The notes: generated by a model not told the origin, from the sequence alone. DNA of 16,764 nucleotides from Rhizobiaceae bacterium (GCA_020696915.1 JAJFMR010000106.1:1-16764), one strand, 5' to 3'. Counted from the first letter of the stretch, positions 9,267 to 16,764 are shown. A program made the numbers and translations.

Positions 9267-9293
9267 GCGGGACTGCGTGACCGCGAATGTGCC

Positions 9294-10112
9294 TCATCCG
9301 CGCTCGGCGGCCTGCTCGTCGCGCGCCCGCTGCACCGCGCGGCGCTTGTTGACGATCGATGCGGCAATCACGCCGCCCGCGACCAGGCCGATCATCAGCG
9401 TAGAGACCGCGTTGATCTCGGGCGTGACGCCGAGACGTACCTGGCTGTAGATCTTCATGGGCAGCGTCGTGGCGCCGGGGCCCGACGTGAAGCTCGCGAT
9501 CACCAGATCGTCGAGCGACAGCGTGAAGGCGAGCAGCCACCCCGATACGATGGCCGGTGCGATGACCGGCAGCGTGATCTGGAAGAAAGTGGTGACCGGG
9601 GGCGCCCCCAGATCCATCGCCGCTTCTTCGAGCGACCGGTCGAACGTCACCAGCCTCGACTGCACCACCACGGCGACGAAGCACATGCTGAAGGTGACAT
9701 GGGCCAGCGTCACGGTCAGGAAGCCGCGATCGAGCCCGACGGCGACGAACAGCAAAAGCAGCGACAGGCCGGTGATCACCTCGGGCATTACCAGCGGCGC
9801 GAACACCATGCCTGAGAACAGGATCCGGCCGCGAAACCGCGTATGGCGGGTGAGCACGAGGGCTGCCATGGTGCCGAGCACGGTCGCGACGGTGGCCGAA
9901 ATGACAGCGACGCGGGCAGTCACCCAGGCGGCGTCCATCAATCCCTGATTGCTGAACAGCGAGACGTACCACTTGGTGGAGAATCCGCCCCATACGGTGA
10001 CGAGACGCGATTCGTTGAACGAGAAAACGACGAGAAGCACAATCGGCAGATAGAGGAAGGCAAATCCCAGAACGACCGAGACGACGTTGAAGCGGCTCCA
10101 GCCGGCGATCAC
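9294..10112 (-). CDS. potI: Putrescine ABC transporter permease PotI
   Basis: Second inner-membrane permease of the polyamine importer, 272 residues, close to the PotI/PotC length. It starts with a membrane segment (VVSVVLGFAFLYLPIVLLVVFSF). The EAA loop EEAAMDLGAPPVTTFFQITLP lies toward the C-terminal half, followed by SLDDLVIASFTSGPGATTLP, typical of PotC/PotI. The GTG start at 10112 overlaps the potH stop as GTGA and has GGAGG just upstream, giving translational coupling. A longer in-frame start at 10241 would add 43 residues read out of frame from potH and is rejected. It is the last gene of the operon and appears intact. It should pair with PotH in the channel, but PotH is damaged here. 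Confidence 0.92.
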   Translation of the reverse strand: MIAGWSRFNVVSVVLGFAFLYLPIVLLVVFSFNESRLVTVWGGFSTKWYVSLFSNQGLMDAAWVTARVAVISATVATVLGTMAALVLTRHTRFRGRILFSGMVFAPLVMPEVITGLSLLLLFVAVGLDRGFLTVTLAHVTFSMCFVAVVVQSRLVTFDRSLEEAAMDLGAPPVTTFFQITLPVIAPAIVSGWLLAFTLSLDDLVIASFTSGPGATTLPMKIYSQVRLGVTPEINAVSTLMIGLVAGGVIAASIVNKRRAVQRARDEQAAERG

Positions 10113-10956
10113 CGGCCCTCCTCCCGGGCGCGAGCCTGCGCCGACTGGAAAAACATGATCGGCACGATCAGCAGCAACAGCAGGATGACGGCCACCGCCG
10201 ATGACACCGGCCAGTCTCGGTTTGCGAAGAATTCGTTCCACAGCGTCTTGCCGATCATCAGCGTCTGCGAGCCGCCGAGCAGGTCGGGAATGACGAACTC
10301 GCCGACAGCCGGGATGAAGACCAGCATCGAGCCGGCAATCACGCCGGGGAGAGACAGCGGAAAGGTGATCTTCCAGAAGGCTCCGGCCGGCCGGCAGCCG
10401 AGATCCTGCGCCGCTTCAATCAGCGAATGGTCCATCTTCTCCAAGGACGAATAGAGCGGCAGCACCATGAAGGGCAGGTACGAGTAGACGATGCCGATGA
10501 AGATCGCGGAATGTGTGTTGAGGATGACCAGCGGAACGTCGATCAGCCCCAGCCCAAGCAGCAGCTGATTGAGGAGGCCTTCGGGCTTCAGTATTCCGAT
10601 CCAGGCATAGACACGGATCAGGAAGCTCGTCCAGAACGGCAGGATCACCAGCATCAGCAGGATCGGCCGCAAGGCGGCGGGCGCCCGCGCCATGCCATAG
10701 GCGATGGGGTAACCGACCAGCAGCGCCAAGAGCGTGGAGATCGCCGCGATGACGACGCTCGAGACATAGGCGTTGAGATAAAGCGGGTCCTCGGTCAGCC
10801 AGAGATAATTGTCGAGGCCGAACTCGCCCAGCTGTTCGAGCAGTACGGAACGACGATGACGAGGCGGCTGATCAACGCGGTAAAGAGACGTGACGCCGGG
10901 CTTGGCCGGGCCGCGCCGACGGCGGCGTGCGTCGCATCGATCGTGGCGTTGGCCAT
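10109..10956 (-). pseudogene. potH: potH permease gene with internal deletion and frameshift
   Basis: First permease of the polyamine importer. From the ATG at 10956 the first 39 codons read as a normal rhizobial PotH N-terminus (MANATIDATHAAVGAARP, then RLFTALISRLVIVVPYC). At about 10840 the homology jumps to EQLGEFGLDNYLWLTEDPLY, which lies in a different frame. The family normally has about 45-55 residues between these points, covering most of the first membrane segment and a periplasmic stretch. The rest is well conserved, including TFWTSFLIRVYAWIGI-like residues and the EAA loop EAAQDLGCRPAGAFWKITFP, through to the stop at 10109. The downstream frame has no usable start near the junction; its only long form begins at 11026, inside potG, with a non-homologous N-terminus. 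The start lies 9 bases after the potG stop. Loss of PotH would inactivate uptake unless the break is an assembly error. Confidence 0.8.
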
Positions 10957-10965
10957 CGCCGATCT

Positions 10966-12108
10966 CTAGCTCGTCAGTACGATGCCGGCATCCGGATCGA
11001 ACGAGATCCAGGCGCGGTCCTGCCACGTCAACGGGTCGTTGGTGATCCGCGCGGCGTTGAGCGCGCTGGCCTTGACCACCTGCCCGCTCGGCAGCTTGAC
11101 ATGGTAGACGGTCATGTCGCCGAGATAGGCGATGTCGTAGATCTCGCCCGCGACAGCGTTGAAGGCGGTCTGTTCGGGAGGTTTCGACGACACCCTGATC
11201 TTCTCCGGCCTGATGGCAAAAGCGACGCTGCTGCCTCGAGCGGCACCGCCGGTGTTGCTGGTCCGGATGGAGAAGCCGTCATTGCCGGCAATGCTGGCGC
11301 CGTCTTCGTCGCTCCTTTCGACCGTACCCTCGAACATGTTCACGGAGCCGACGAAGTCGGCAATGAAGCGCGACGCGGGCGCTTCGTAGATCTCGGCCGG
11401 CGTCGCCACCTGCATGACCTTTCCCTTGTCCATCACGGCGATGCGGTCGGCCATGGTCATCGCCTCCTCCTGGTCGTGGGTGACGATGACGAAGGTCAGG
11501 CCAAGCTCCTGCTGCAGGTCCATGAGCTCGAACTGTGTCTCTTCCCGGAGCTTCCTGTCGAGCGCTCCGAGCGGCTCGTCGAGCAGCAGGACCTTGGGCC
11601 GCTTGGCGACCGAGCGGGCCAGCGCCACGCGCTGCCGCTGGCCACCGGAAAGCTGGTGAGGCTTGCGCCTGGCGAACTGGCCGAGCTTGACCAGCTTCAG
11701 CATGTCGGCGACCCGGGCCTCGATCTCGGGCTTCGGCAGGCCCTCCTGCCGTAGGCCGAAGGCGATGTTCTGCTCGACGGTCATGTGCGGGAAGAGCGCG
11801 TAGGACTGGAACATCATGTTGGCCGGCCGCCGATAGGGAGGAATGCCGCGCATGTCCTGGCCGTCGAGCAGGATACGGCCCGACGTGGGCTCCTCGAAGC
11901 CGGCGAGCATTCTGAGCAGCGTCGTCTTTCCGCATCCCGATGCGCCAAGCAGCGCGAAGAACTCACGCTCGTAGATGACCAGCGACAGGTCGTTCACCGC
12001 GGTGAAGCCGCCGAAGGTCTTGGTGACCCGTTCGAAAACGATGTAGGGCTTCGCAGCGGGGTCGTTCCAGGGAGCGAACACCCTTCTGATGCTGCCGAGC
12101 GAGTTCAT
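10966..12108 (-). CDS. potG: Putrescine ABC transporter ATP-binding protein PotG
   Basis: Cytoplasmic ATPase of the polyamine importer, 380 residues from the ATG at 12108 (E. coli PotG is about the same length). Walker A GASGCGKTT is at about 55-63, the Q-loop at MMFQSYALFPHM, the signature LSGGQRQR at 153-160, Walker B LLLDEP with D177/E178, and the H-loop at His211. A TOBE-like C-terminal domain follows (FAIRPEKIRV, IAYLGDMTVYHVKLPSG). An upstream ATG at 12141 would add 11 residues; the ATG at 12108 has AGGGAA and GCGGA upstream and matches family N-termini. It lies 69 bp after potF and directly before potH. It is the only ABC ATPase in the window, and its sequence is polyamine-type, so it is unlikely to serve the iron permease by design. 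Confidence 0.93.
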   Translation of the reverse strand: MNSLGSIRRVFAPWNDPAAKPYIVFERVTKTFGGFTAVNDLSLVIYEREFFALLGASGCGKTTLLRMLAGFEEPTSGRILLDGQDMRGIPPYRRPANMMFQSYALFPHMTVEQNIAFGLRQEGLPKPEIEARVADMLKLVKLGQFARRKPHQLSGGQRQRVALARSVAKRPKVLLLDEPLGALDRKLREETQFELMDLQQELGLTFVIVTHDQEEAMTMADRIAVMDKGKVMQVATPAEIYEAPASRFIADFVGSVNMFEGTVERSDEDGASIAGNDGFSIRTSNTGGAARGSSVAFAIRPEKIRVSSKPPEQTAFNAVAGEIYDIAYLGDMTVYHVKLPSGQVVKASALNAARITNDPLTWQDRAWISFDPDAGIVLTS

Positions 12109-12144
12109 TCCGCTTCCCTGGACCCCATCACGATGGACCACCGG

Positions 12145-12164
12145 CCGGCGATGCCCTGCGCCGG
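12145..12164 (-). other. Intercistronic hairpin between potF and potG
   Basis: CCGGCG (12145-12150) pairs with CGCCGG (12159-12164) around an 8-nt loop in the 69-bp gap after the binding-protein gene. No T-tract follows. As after the iron-binding protein, such a hairpin could favour higher levels of binding-protein mRNA; inferred only. Confidence 0.35.
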
Positions 12165-12177
12165 GCCGTAACCGACG

Positions 12178-13275
12178 TCACTGACCGGTGACGACCTTTG
12201 TCCACACCCGGGTCACCGTGCGCTGGGCCCGCGAATCGTAGGGGCTGACCGTGAACATCCTGGCCAGCGTCGCTTCGTCGGGATAGATCGCCGGATCCTC
12301 CAGTATCTCCTTGTCGATGAACTCCTGCGAGGCCTTGTTGCCGTTGGGATAGTAGACGTAGTTGGTGGCCTTCGCGGCCTGCTCCGGCCGCATGATGAAG
12401 TTCAGGAATTCATGTGCTTCCTCGACATGAGGGGCGTCGGCGGGGATGGCCAGCTGGTCGAACCACATTTCCGTGCCTTCTGACGGAATCGAGTAGGCGA
12501 TGACGACCCCCTGGTCGGCCTCCGCGGCACGGTCGCGGGCCTGGAACACGTCGCCCGACCAGCCGACGGCGAGACAGATGTCGCCGTTGGCGAGCGCGTT
12601 GATGTATTCCGACGAATGGAACTTGCGGATGAAGGGCCGGATCTTGAGCAGCGCCTCCTCGGCCTTGGCCAGGTCCTCGGGCGACGTGCTCGCCGGGTCG
12701 AGACCCAGATAGTGCAGGGTGACAGGTATCATGTCGGAGGGCGAATCGAGCACATGGACGCCGCATTCGGCGAGCTTCGACAGCTTCTCCGGGTTGAAGA
12801 ACACCTCCCAGCTGTCGATCCTGTCGACGCCAAGCGCCTCGGTCACCTTCTTCTCGTTGTAGCCGATCCCCACCGTTCCCCACATCCAGTTGATCGAATA
12901 GGCATTGTCCGGATCGAATTTGGCCATCCGTTCGGTGACCACATCCCACATGTTCGAAAGGTTGGGCAGCTTGGATTTGTCCAGCTTCTGGTATACGCCC
13001 GCCTCGATCTGGCGGGCCAGGAAGTTGCTGGTCGGAACGACGATGTCGTAGCCGCTGCCGCCGGCGAGCAGCTTGGTCTCCAGGATCTCGTTGGAATCGT
13101 AGACGTCGTAGACGACCTTGATGCCGGTTTCCTTCGTGAAGTCCTCCAGTATCGACTCGTCGATGTAGTCGGACCAGTTGTAGACGTTGACGACCCGTTC
13201 CTGGGCCGTCGCGGCGCCAGCCAGCGCGCCGGCGAACACCGTCGCGACCGAGAGCCAAAGCGCTTTGCGGATCAT
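12178..13275 (-). CDS. potF: Putrescine-binding periplasmic protein PotF
   Basis: Periplasmic polyamine-binding protein, 365 residues. The signal peptide covers residues 1-24 (MIRKALWLSVATVFAGALAG, cleavage near ATA/QE). The mature start VVNVYNWSDYIDESIL carries Trp34, Ser35 and Tyr37, matching the polyamine-binding WSDY of E. coli PotF. Other pocket positions appear in VPTSNFLA, AVGWSGDVFQARD (Trp and Asp) and MWFDQLAIPADA (Asp). This set favours putrescine over spermidine, though rhizobial homologues vary. The ATG at 13275 is preceded by AGGGAG; an extension to 13413 adds a non-homologous stretch with no signal peptide and is rejected. It is first in the operon with potG, potH and potI. Length and motifs look intact. 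Confidence 0.93.
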   Translation of the reverse strand: MIRKALWLSVATVFAGALAGAATAQERVVNVYNWSDYIDESILEDFTKETGIKVVYDVYDSNEILETKLLAGGSGYDIVVPTSNFLARQIEAGVYQKLDKSKLPNLSNMWDVVTERMAKFDPDNAYSINWMWGTVGIGYNEKKVTEALGVDRIDSWEVFFNPEKLSKLAECGVHVLDSPSDMIPVTLHYLGLDPASTSPEDLAKAEEALLKIRPFIRKFHSSEYINALANGDICLAVGWSGDVFQARDRAAEADQGVVIAYSIPSEGTEMWFDQLAIPADAPHVEEAHEFLNFIMRPEQAAKATNYVYYPNGNKASQEFIDKEILEDPAIYPDEATLARMFTVSPYDSRAQRTVTRVWTKVVTGQ

Positions 13276-13337
13276 GTGGTTCTCCCTGCTGATCGAGACG
13301 ATTTCCTGCCACTGGCTCCCGGCCACAAGCGGATCGA

Positions 13338-13366
13338 AGCCTATTGTCGTTTTCGGGGTGCGACAA
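13338..13366 (-). promoter_or_regulatory. Weak candidate promoter for the pot operon
   Basis: On the minus strand TTGTCG (13361-13366) is followed after 17 bp by TAGGCT (13338-13343), about 62 bp upstream of potF. Both hexamers match the consensus only partly. The 138-bp gap 13276-13413 also holds a small GCGGC-AAA-GCCGC hairpin (13387-13399) near the end of the DMT gene, which may act as a weak terminator. Confidence 0.25.
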
Positions 13367-13413
13367 GCCGGAATTCCGAGGGAGCCGCGGCAAAGCCGCA
13401 ACCCGCGCCTCAC

Positions 13414-14364
13414 TCATCGCGTGGCCTGCATCCCGGCGATGCGGGGCTTCCTCGACCTCGACTGCCGCCAGAACTCCAGCCCGACATGCACCAGCAGTGC
13501 CGCGCAGACCACCGAGCCGCCGACGATCGTCCGGGCCGACGGCACCTCGGCATGGATCAGCCACACCCAGATCGGCGCGAGGATCGGCTCGAACGTGCCA
13601 AGGAGCGCGGTGACCGCGGCCGGGATGAGCCGCGCCCCGGTCGTGAAGAGGGCAAGGCCGGCGCCCAGGTTGATCGCGCCGAACGCGAACAGCCAGGCCA
13701 TGTCGGCCGCCGTCACAGCAAGGCCGGTCGCCTGCGACAACGCGAAAAGCCCGGCGACCACGACGCCGAAGCAGGTGGCTGGCGTCATCCGGACATGCGC
13801 GAAGCGGCGCGTGATGACGGTCGCCATCGCGAACATGGCCGCGATCAGCATGGCCAGCCCGTCGCCGACCGGCGACACCTTGCCGCTCAACGAGTCCGAA
13901 ACCATGATTGCGACGCCGCAGATGACCGCCGCGATCGCCGCCCAGGTGGCCGGCGCCACCCGTTCCCGAAACATCAGGAAGGCGATCAGCGCGGCAATCA
14001 GCGGCACCCCGGCTTGCATCAGCAGGATATTTGCGACCGTCGTGTGAGCCAGCGCCACGATGAAGGACGACGAGGCGGTGGCGAAGCACAACCCCACCGC
14101 GATGCCTGGCCAGCCCATGTCGCGAAACAGCCGCAGGGTGCCGCGGCCGCCGTCGCGCAAAAGCATGAAGCCGAGCAGGAACGCCGCGGCCCAGATCGAG
14201 CGCCAGAAGACGATCGCCCAGCTGTCTCCCATTTCGAGGAAGCGAGCAATCGCGCCGCCGAAACTCCAGAACAGCGCCGACAGAAAGACGAGCAGGAAAC
14301 CGCGGCGCTCGTCGCGCTGCGTCCTCTTCCCGGCATCAGGTGGCGGCGCGAAATCGTCGGACAT
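13414..14364 (-). CDS. DMT-family transporter (EamA domains)
   Basis: Inner-membrane protein of 316 residues with about ten hydrophobic segments arranged as two EamA repeats. The first repeat opens with LLVFLSALFWSFGGAIARFL and the second with GDGLAMLIAAMFAMATVITRR. The glycine-rich motif before the last helices (AFGAINLGAGLALFTTGARLIPAAVTALLG, split across two helices) is typical of the drug/metabolite transporter superfamily. The N-terminus is a short polar tail and the C-terminus is basic (RQSRSRKPR). The substrate cannot be told from sequence. The ATG at 14364 has only a weak ribosome binding site. It lies in the same orientation as potF but ends 138 bp upstream of it, so co-transcription is possible but not shown. 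Confidence 0.9.
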   Translation of the reverse strand: MSDDFAPPPDAGKRTQRDERRGFLLVFLSALFWSFGGAIARFLEMGDSWAIVFWRSIWAAAFLLGFMLLRDGGRGTLRLFRDMGWPGIAVGLCFATASSSFIVALAHTTVANILLMQAGVPLIAALIAFLMFRERVAPATWAAIAAVICGVAIMVSDSLSGKVSPVGDGLAMLIAAMFAMATVITRRFAHVRMTPATCFGVVVAGLFALSQATGLAVTAADMAWLFAFGAINLGAGLALFTTGARLIPAAVTALLGTFEPILAPIWVWLIHAEVPSARTIVGGSVVCAALLVHVGLEFWRQSRSRKPRIAGMQATR

Positions 14365-14494
14365 GGCTGGCTGCCGGGAGGTTTAGCGCAACGGCATAGG
14401 CCTGGCGTGGTCCAGACGGGCGGAGCGGGTGGCACATGAAGCCGGCGGCCGGCGGCGCCGGCGAAAAGGAAATGCCCTTGCGGCTGCAAGGTTG

Positions 14495-14525
14495 GGCTGC
14501 TTTTGCATTTATCGAAGAAGCAGCC
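14495..14525 (-). other. Hairpin downstream of the ScfR-type regulator gene
   Basis: GGCTGCTT (14495-14502) pairs with AAGCAGCC (14518-14525) across a 15-nt loop, in the 187-bp gap between the regulator and the DMT gene. A smaller GTCCG-CTA-CGGAC hairpin lies at 14534-14546, nearer the stop codon. Neither has a clear T-tract on the minus strand. Either may help end the regulator transcript. I see no gene in 14365-14551. Confidence 0.35.
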
Positions 14526-14551
14526 ATTCTTCGGTCCGCTACGGACACGCC

Positions 14552-15988
14552 TCACTGGAAGTCAAAGGCGCTGAGACCGGCCGTCATCTCGTCGAGGCCG
14601 AGCGGCCGGGTGACGGGGGGCTCGGCCCGCGCCAGACAGCCGACACGCTCGCAGAGCCGGCAGGCCGGACCGACCGGCGTCGTGAGGAGCGCCGAACCCG
14701 CGGCAGCGGTGCGTGGGAGCGCGGCGCCGTAGACGATCTCGTCGCGGAACGAAAGGTCGCAGGCCAGAAGGAGCGCGGTGCGTCGCGGCCGCTCCGGGTA
14801 CGCGCATTGCGGTCCTTCCAGGGTGCGGGCAACGCACAGGAAGGCGTCGCCGCCCGGCATCTCGACGGCTTCCACGAAGATCTGCCCGGGCTGGCCGAAG
14901 GCCGCATGCACCGGCAGCTTCGGACAGGCGCCGCCGAACCGGGCCTGCGGAAACCCTCTAGCGCCGGCCCTGCGGCAGCGGTTTCCGGCATTGTCGACTT
15001 CCATCATGAAGAAGGCGACGCCCGTCGCGGCAGGGCGCTGCAAGGTGGTCAGCCGGTTGGCCGCCTGCTCGAAGGACACGCGAAACCGCGAAGCGAGGAC
15101 TTCGACGTCGTAGCGCGCCCGGATGGCGGCGGCCTGGAAGGATGCGTAAGGCATCATCAGCGCATGCGCGGCGTAGCGGCCGAGCTCGAAGCGGGCGAGC
15201 CGGCGCGCCTCGTCCGACGACAGCTTCAGGGCCTCGATCTCGGCAGCGACGACCGTGGCCATCCGCACCAGGCAGGCTTCCATCGCCACTTCGCGCAACT
15301 GGTCGGCCGGCGACAGGCGCTCGGAAACGAAAAGCCGCTGCGAATGCCGGTCGTAGCGGCGGCGCAGATCCGGCATCGCGGTGACCGGCAGGACCCGCAC
15401 GACGATGCCGTGCTCACGCTTCAGCCAGCCTTTCAATGCGCCGTAGAGGTCGTCACCTGGATCGAGGGAAGCGGCGAAGGCCTCTGCCTCCGCTTCGATA
15501 CCGGCGAAATGGTGCGGCCGCCGCTCGAACGCTTCGTGCACCTCGTCGACAGGCAGTCGGGCAGACGACAGCGCGGTCGCCAGGCCCTCCCGTGCCAGCA
15601 GCTGATTGAGGTCGGTGAGGCGTTCGGCCTGCTCGCGATAGGCGCGAAACAGCTTGATGACGGCCGCCGACGCATTGGGAGCGGCCTCGGCGAACTCGAC
15701 GATCTCCTGGTCTCCCGGAAGTTCGCCGGCCAGCAGCGGGTCCGAAAACACCTCCTTCAGCGCCGCGGCCGAGCCATGCGACTCCGCCTGCAATTCGTGC
15801 GGATCGATCCGATACACCGAGGCCAGCCTGAGGACGAGCTGGACCGTCAGCGGCCGCTGGTTGCGCTCGATCAGATTGAGATAGGAAGGCGAGATGCCGA
15901 GCGCCTCGGCCATCGCCGTCTGGGTCAGCCGCTTCTGGTTGCGGATGCGGCGGATGCGCGGCCCGGCGAAGATCTTCTGCTCGGCCAT
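14552..15988 (-). CDS. XRE-family short-chain fatty acyl-CoA regulator (ScfR/RamB type)
   Basis: DNA-binding regulator of 478 residues. The Xre helix-turn-helix is at about 11-64 (LTQTAMAEALGISPSYLNLIE). The middle (about 155-290) resembles the M78/IrrE peptidase-like domain, but the zinc HExxH is absent; the equivalent helix reads REVAMEACLV, so it is presumably not a protease. The C-terminal DUF2083 region (about 320-475) is the ScfR domain, with Cys at 338, 355, 385, 395 and 410 and a cluster GPACRLCERVGC (Cys443, 446, 451) that could bind a metal or FeS centre. RamB-type members control isocitrate lyase and related acetate genes in other bacteria. It is divergent from aceA, which supports that role here. 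The ATG at 15988 has a weak ribosome binding site. Family is clear; ligand and targets are inferred. Confidence 0.9.
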   Translation of the reverse strand: MAEQKIFAGPRIRRIRNQKRLTQTAMAEALGISPSYLNLIERNQRPLTVQLVLRLASVYRIDPHELQAESHGSAAALKEVFSDPLLAGELPGDQEIVEFAEAAPNASAAVIKLFRAYREQAERLTDLNQLLAREGLATALSSARLPVDEVHEAFERRPHHFAGIEAEAEAFAASLDPGDDLYGALKGWLKREHGIVVRVLPVTAMPDLRRRYDRHSQRLFVSERLSPADQLREVAMEACLVRMATVVAAEIEALKLSSDEARRLARFELGRYAAHALMMPYASFQAAAIRARYDVEVLASRFRVSFEQAANRLTTLQRPAATGVAFFMMEVDNAGNRCRRAGARGFPQARFGGACPKLPVHAAFGQPGQIFVEAVEMPGGDAFLCVARTLEGPQCAYPERPRRTALLLACDLSFRDEIVYGAALPRTAAAGSALLTTPVGPACRLCERVGCLARAEPPVTRPLGLDEMTAGLSAFDFQ

Positions 15989-16283
15989 CGCTCAGGTCCG
16001 CTGGACCCGCCCGGCGCCGCGCCGAGCCTCCGACGGCGGCAGGCGGAGAGCCGGGCGGCCGCCCGTCGCAACGATTGTCATCAGATTTGACATGTGGGCG
16101 CCGACGATGCGGTATTACAATTGTGACAACGTTACAGCGGAGCTTCGTCAACATCAACACAGGTTTTCCCTTATTTCATCGGCATCCGAAGCGACACCCT
16201 CGCCTTTTCGGCACCAGGCTGTAAATCAAGTCAAACCGCAAACTCGATGCGGTGTGATGTAGATAGTTTTTGCGGAGAGCATT
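15989..16283. promoter_or_regulatory. Divergent control region of the regulator and aceA
   Basis: This 295-bp gap holds no convincing gene. It is AT-richer at 16080-16280. It contains an 8-bp palindrome ACAATTGT at 16117-16124 within TTACAATTGTGACAACG, near the regulator side. Nearer aceA it has ACCGCA-N7-TGCGGT (16235-16253) and a further TTTGCGG half-site (16269-16275) that touches the aceA ribosome binding site. I could not assign a good -35/-10 pair to either gene; TAGATA at 16260-16265 is a possible -10 for aceA with no matching -35, as might be expected for an activated promoter. Confidence 0.55.
16235..16253. promoter_or_regulatory. Inverted repeat ACCGCA-N7-TGCGGT upstream of aceA
   Basis: A perfect 6-bp inverted repeat lies about 31 bp upstream of the aceA start. 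A third half-site, TTTGCGG (16269-16275), follows. The half-sites match those of the inverted repeat in the acetoacetyl-CoA synthetase control region (7309-7324). It is a candidate binding site for the adjacent ScfR-type regulator. Confidence 0.4.
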
Positions 16284-16764
16284 GTGACAGACATTTACAG
16301 CCTTGTTCCTGCCGCGCCGCGCGGCCGTTTTGACGGCATCGAGCGTCCCTACTCGGCCGACGACGTGAAGCGGCTGCGCGGCTCCGTCGAGATAAGGCAC
16401 AGTCTCGCCGAGATGGGTGCGAACCGGCTGTGGCAGCTGCTCGGGGAAGACGGCTTCGTCAACGCGCTGGGCGCGGTCACCGGCAATCAGGCGATGCAGC
16501 AGGTGCGGGCCGGCCTCAAGGCGATCTATCTCTCCGGGTGGCAGGTGGCGGCGGATGCCAACACCGCTTCGGCAATGTACCCCGACCAGTCGCTCTATCC
16601 GGCGAATGCGGCGCCCGAACTCGTCCGGCGGATCAATCGCACGCTGCAGCGAGCCGACCAGATCGAGGTCTCGGAAGGCAGGGGCCTGTCGGTCGAGACC
16701 TGGTTCGCGCCGATCGTGGCCGATGCGGAGGCTGGCTTCGGCGGTCCGCTCAACGCGTTCGAGA
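16284..16764 (+). CDS. aceA: Isocitrate lyase, N-terminal part (cut by window end)
   Basis: First enzyme of the glyoxylate shunt, splitting isocitrate into succinate and glyoxylate (EC 4.1.3.1). The window holds 160 codons, about the first third. It starts at a GTG with CGGAGAG six to seven bases upstream. The sequence TDIYSLVPAAPRGRFDGIERPY, then VEIRHSLAEMGANRLW, YLSGWQVAADANTASAMYPD, NRTLQRADQI and FAPIVADAEAGFGGPLNAFE matches alphaproteobacterial isocitrate lyases without gaps. The catalytic KKCGH motif lies beyond the window. It is transcribed divergently from the ScfR/RamB-type regulator, which probably controls it. No stop codon occurs before the edge. Confidence 0.95.
   Translation, partial: MTDIYSLVPAAPRGRFDGIERPYSADDVKRLRGSVEIRHSLAEMGANRLWQLLGEDGFVNALGAVTGNQAMQQVRAGLKAIYLSGWQVAADANTASAMYPDQSLYPANAAPELVRRINRTLQRADQIEVSEGRGLSVETWFAPIVADAEAGFGGPLNAFE

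Noticed and set aside
10109..11026. Long potH ORF starting inside potG
   Set aside because: Its first 70 or so residues (rich in Arg, no membrane helix) do not resemble PotH, while the frame starting at 10956 does. The long ORF is a by-product of the frameshift.
13276..13413. N-terminal extension of PotF
   Set aside because: It would bury the signal peptide 46 residues inside the protein; the ATG at 13275 has a good ribosome site.
12616..14439. 607-codon plus-strand frame over potF and the DMT gene
   Set aside because: Antisense shadow of two well-supported genes, low-complexity Arg/Asp/His-rich translation without domains.
14429..16090. 553-codon plus-strand frame over the regulator
   Set aside because: Antisense to the ScfR-type regulator, with no recognisable domain.

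Overview
The window looks like chromosomal DNA of a Rhizobiales alphaproteobacterium, probably in the Mesorhizobium/Phyllobacteriaceae or Sinorhizobium neighbourhood. The evidence is the high G+C content, the PdhS-family cell-cycle kinase, Irr/RirA-type iron operators, and a gene set (cbrA-like kinase, acetoacetyl-CoA synthetase, potFGHI, aceA) that I recall as neighbours on the Sinorhizobium meliloti chromosome. That synteny is from memory and was not checked. No rRNA, tRNA, CRISPR array, phage or insertion sequence was seen.

Layout. Bases 1-2124 (+) hold the 3' part of a CbrA/PdhS-like sensor histidine kinase. Bases 2125-2324 are an intergenic stretch with an Irr-type ICE box and a RirA-type IRO that overlaps a promoter. 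Bases 2325-4982 (+) hold a ferric-iron binding protein and its fused two-domain permease, with no ATPase gene beside them. Bases 4983-5303 are an AT-richer stretch between convergent genes, with two hairpins and CtrA-like boxes but no convincing gene. Bases 5304-7262 (-) encode acetoacetyl-CoA synthetase, and 7422-9266 (+) encode an AsmA-family protein divergent from it. Bases 9294-13275 (-) are a putrescine ABC transporter operon, potF-potG-potH-potI in transcription order. Bases 13414-14364 (-) encode a DMT/EamA exporter. Bases 14552-15988 (-) encode an XRE/M78-like/DUF2083 regulator of the ScfR/RamB type. Isocitrate lyase (aceA) begins at 16284 (+), divergent from the regulator, and runs off the right edge.

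How the genes work together. Acetoacetyl-CoA synthetase supplies acetoacetyl-CoA and then acetyl-CoA. Isocitrate lyase opens the glyoxylate shunt that assimilates acetyl-CoA. The ScfR-type regulator beside aceA is of a family that senses short-chain acyl-CoA status. The two control regions share CCGCA(A)/(T)TGCGG inverted repeats, so one regulon could cover both genes. The remaining genes are uptake systems for iron and polyamines, a general exporter, an envelope protein and a cell-cycle kinase.

The main anomalies are two transporter genes that look internally deleted. The iron-binding protein lacks about 55-70 residues in frame near residue 65. potH has a deletion with a frameshift near 10840, so its N-terminus and the rest lie in different frames. 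These could be real lesions or assembly errors. I found no convincing new multi-gene system; the most interesting signals are the two lesions, the tandem iron operators, the shared inverted repeat and the intergenic stretch at 4983-5303.
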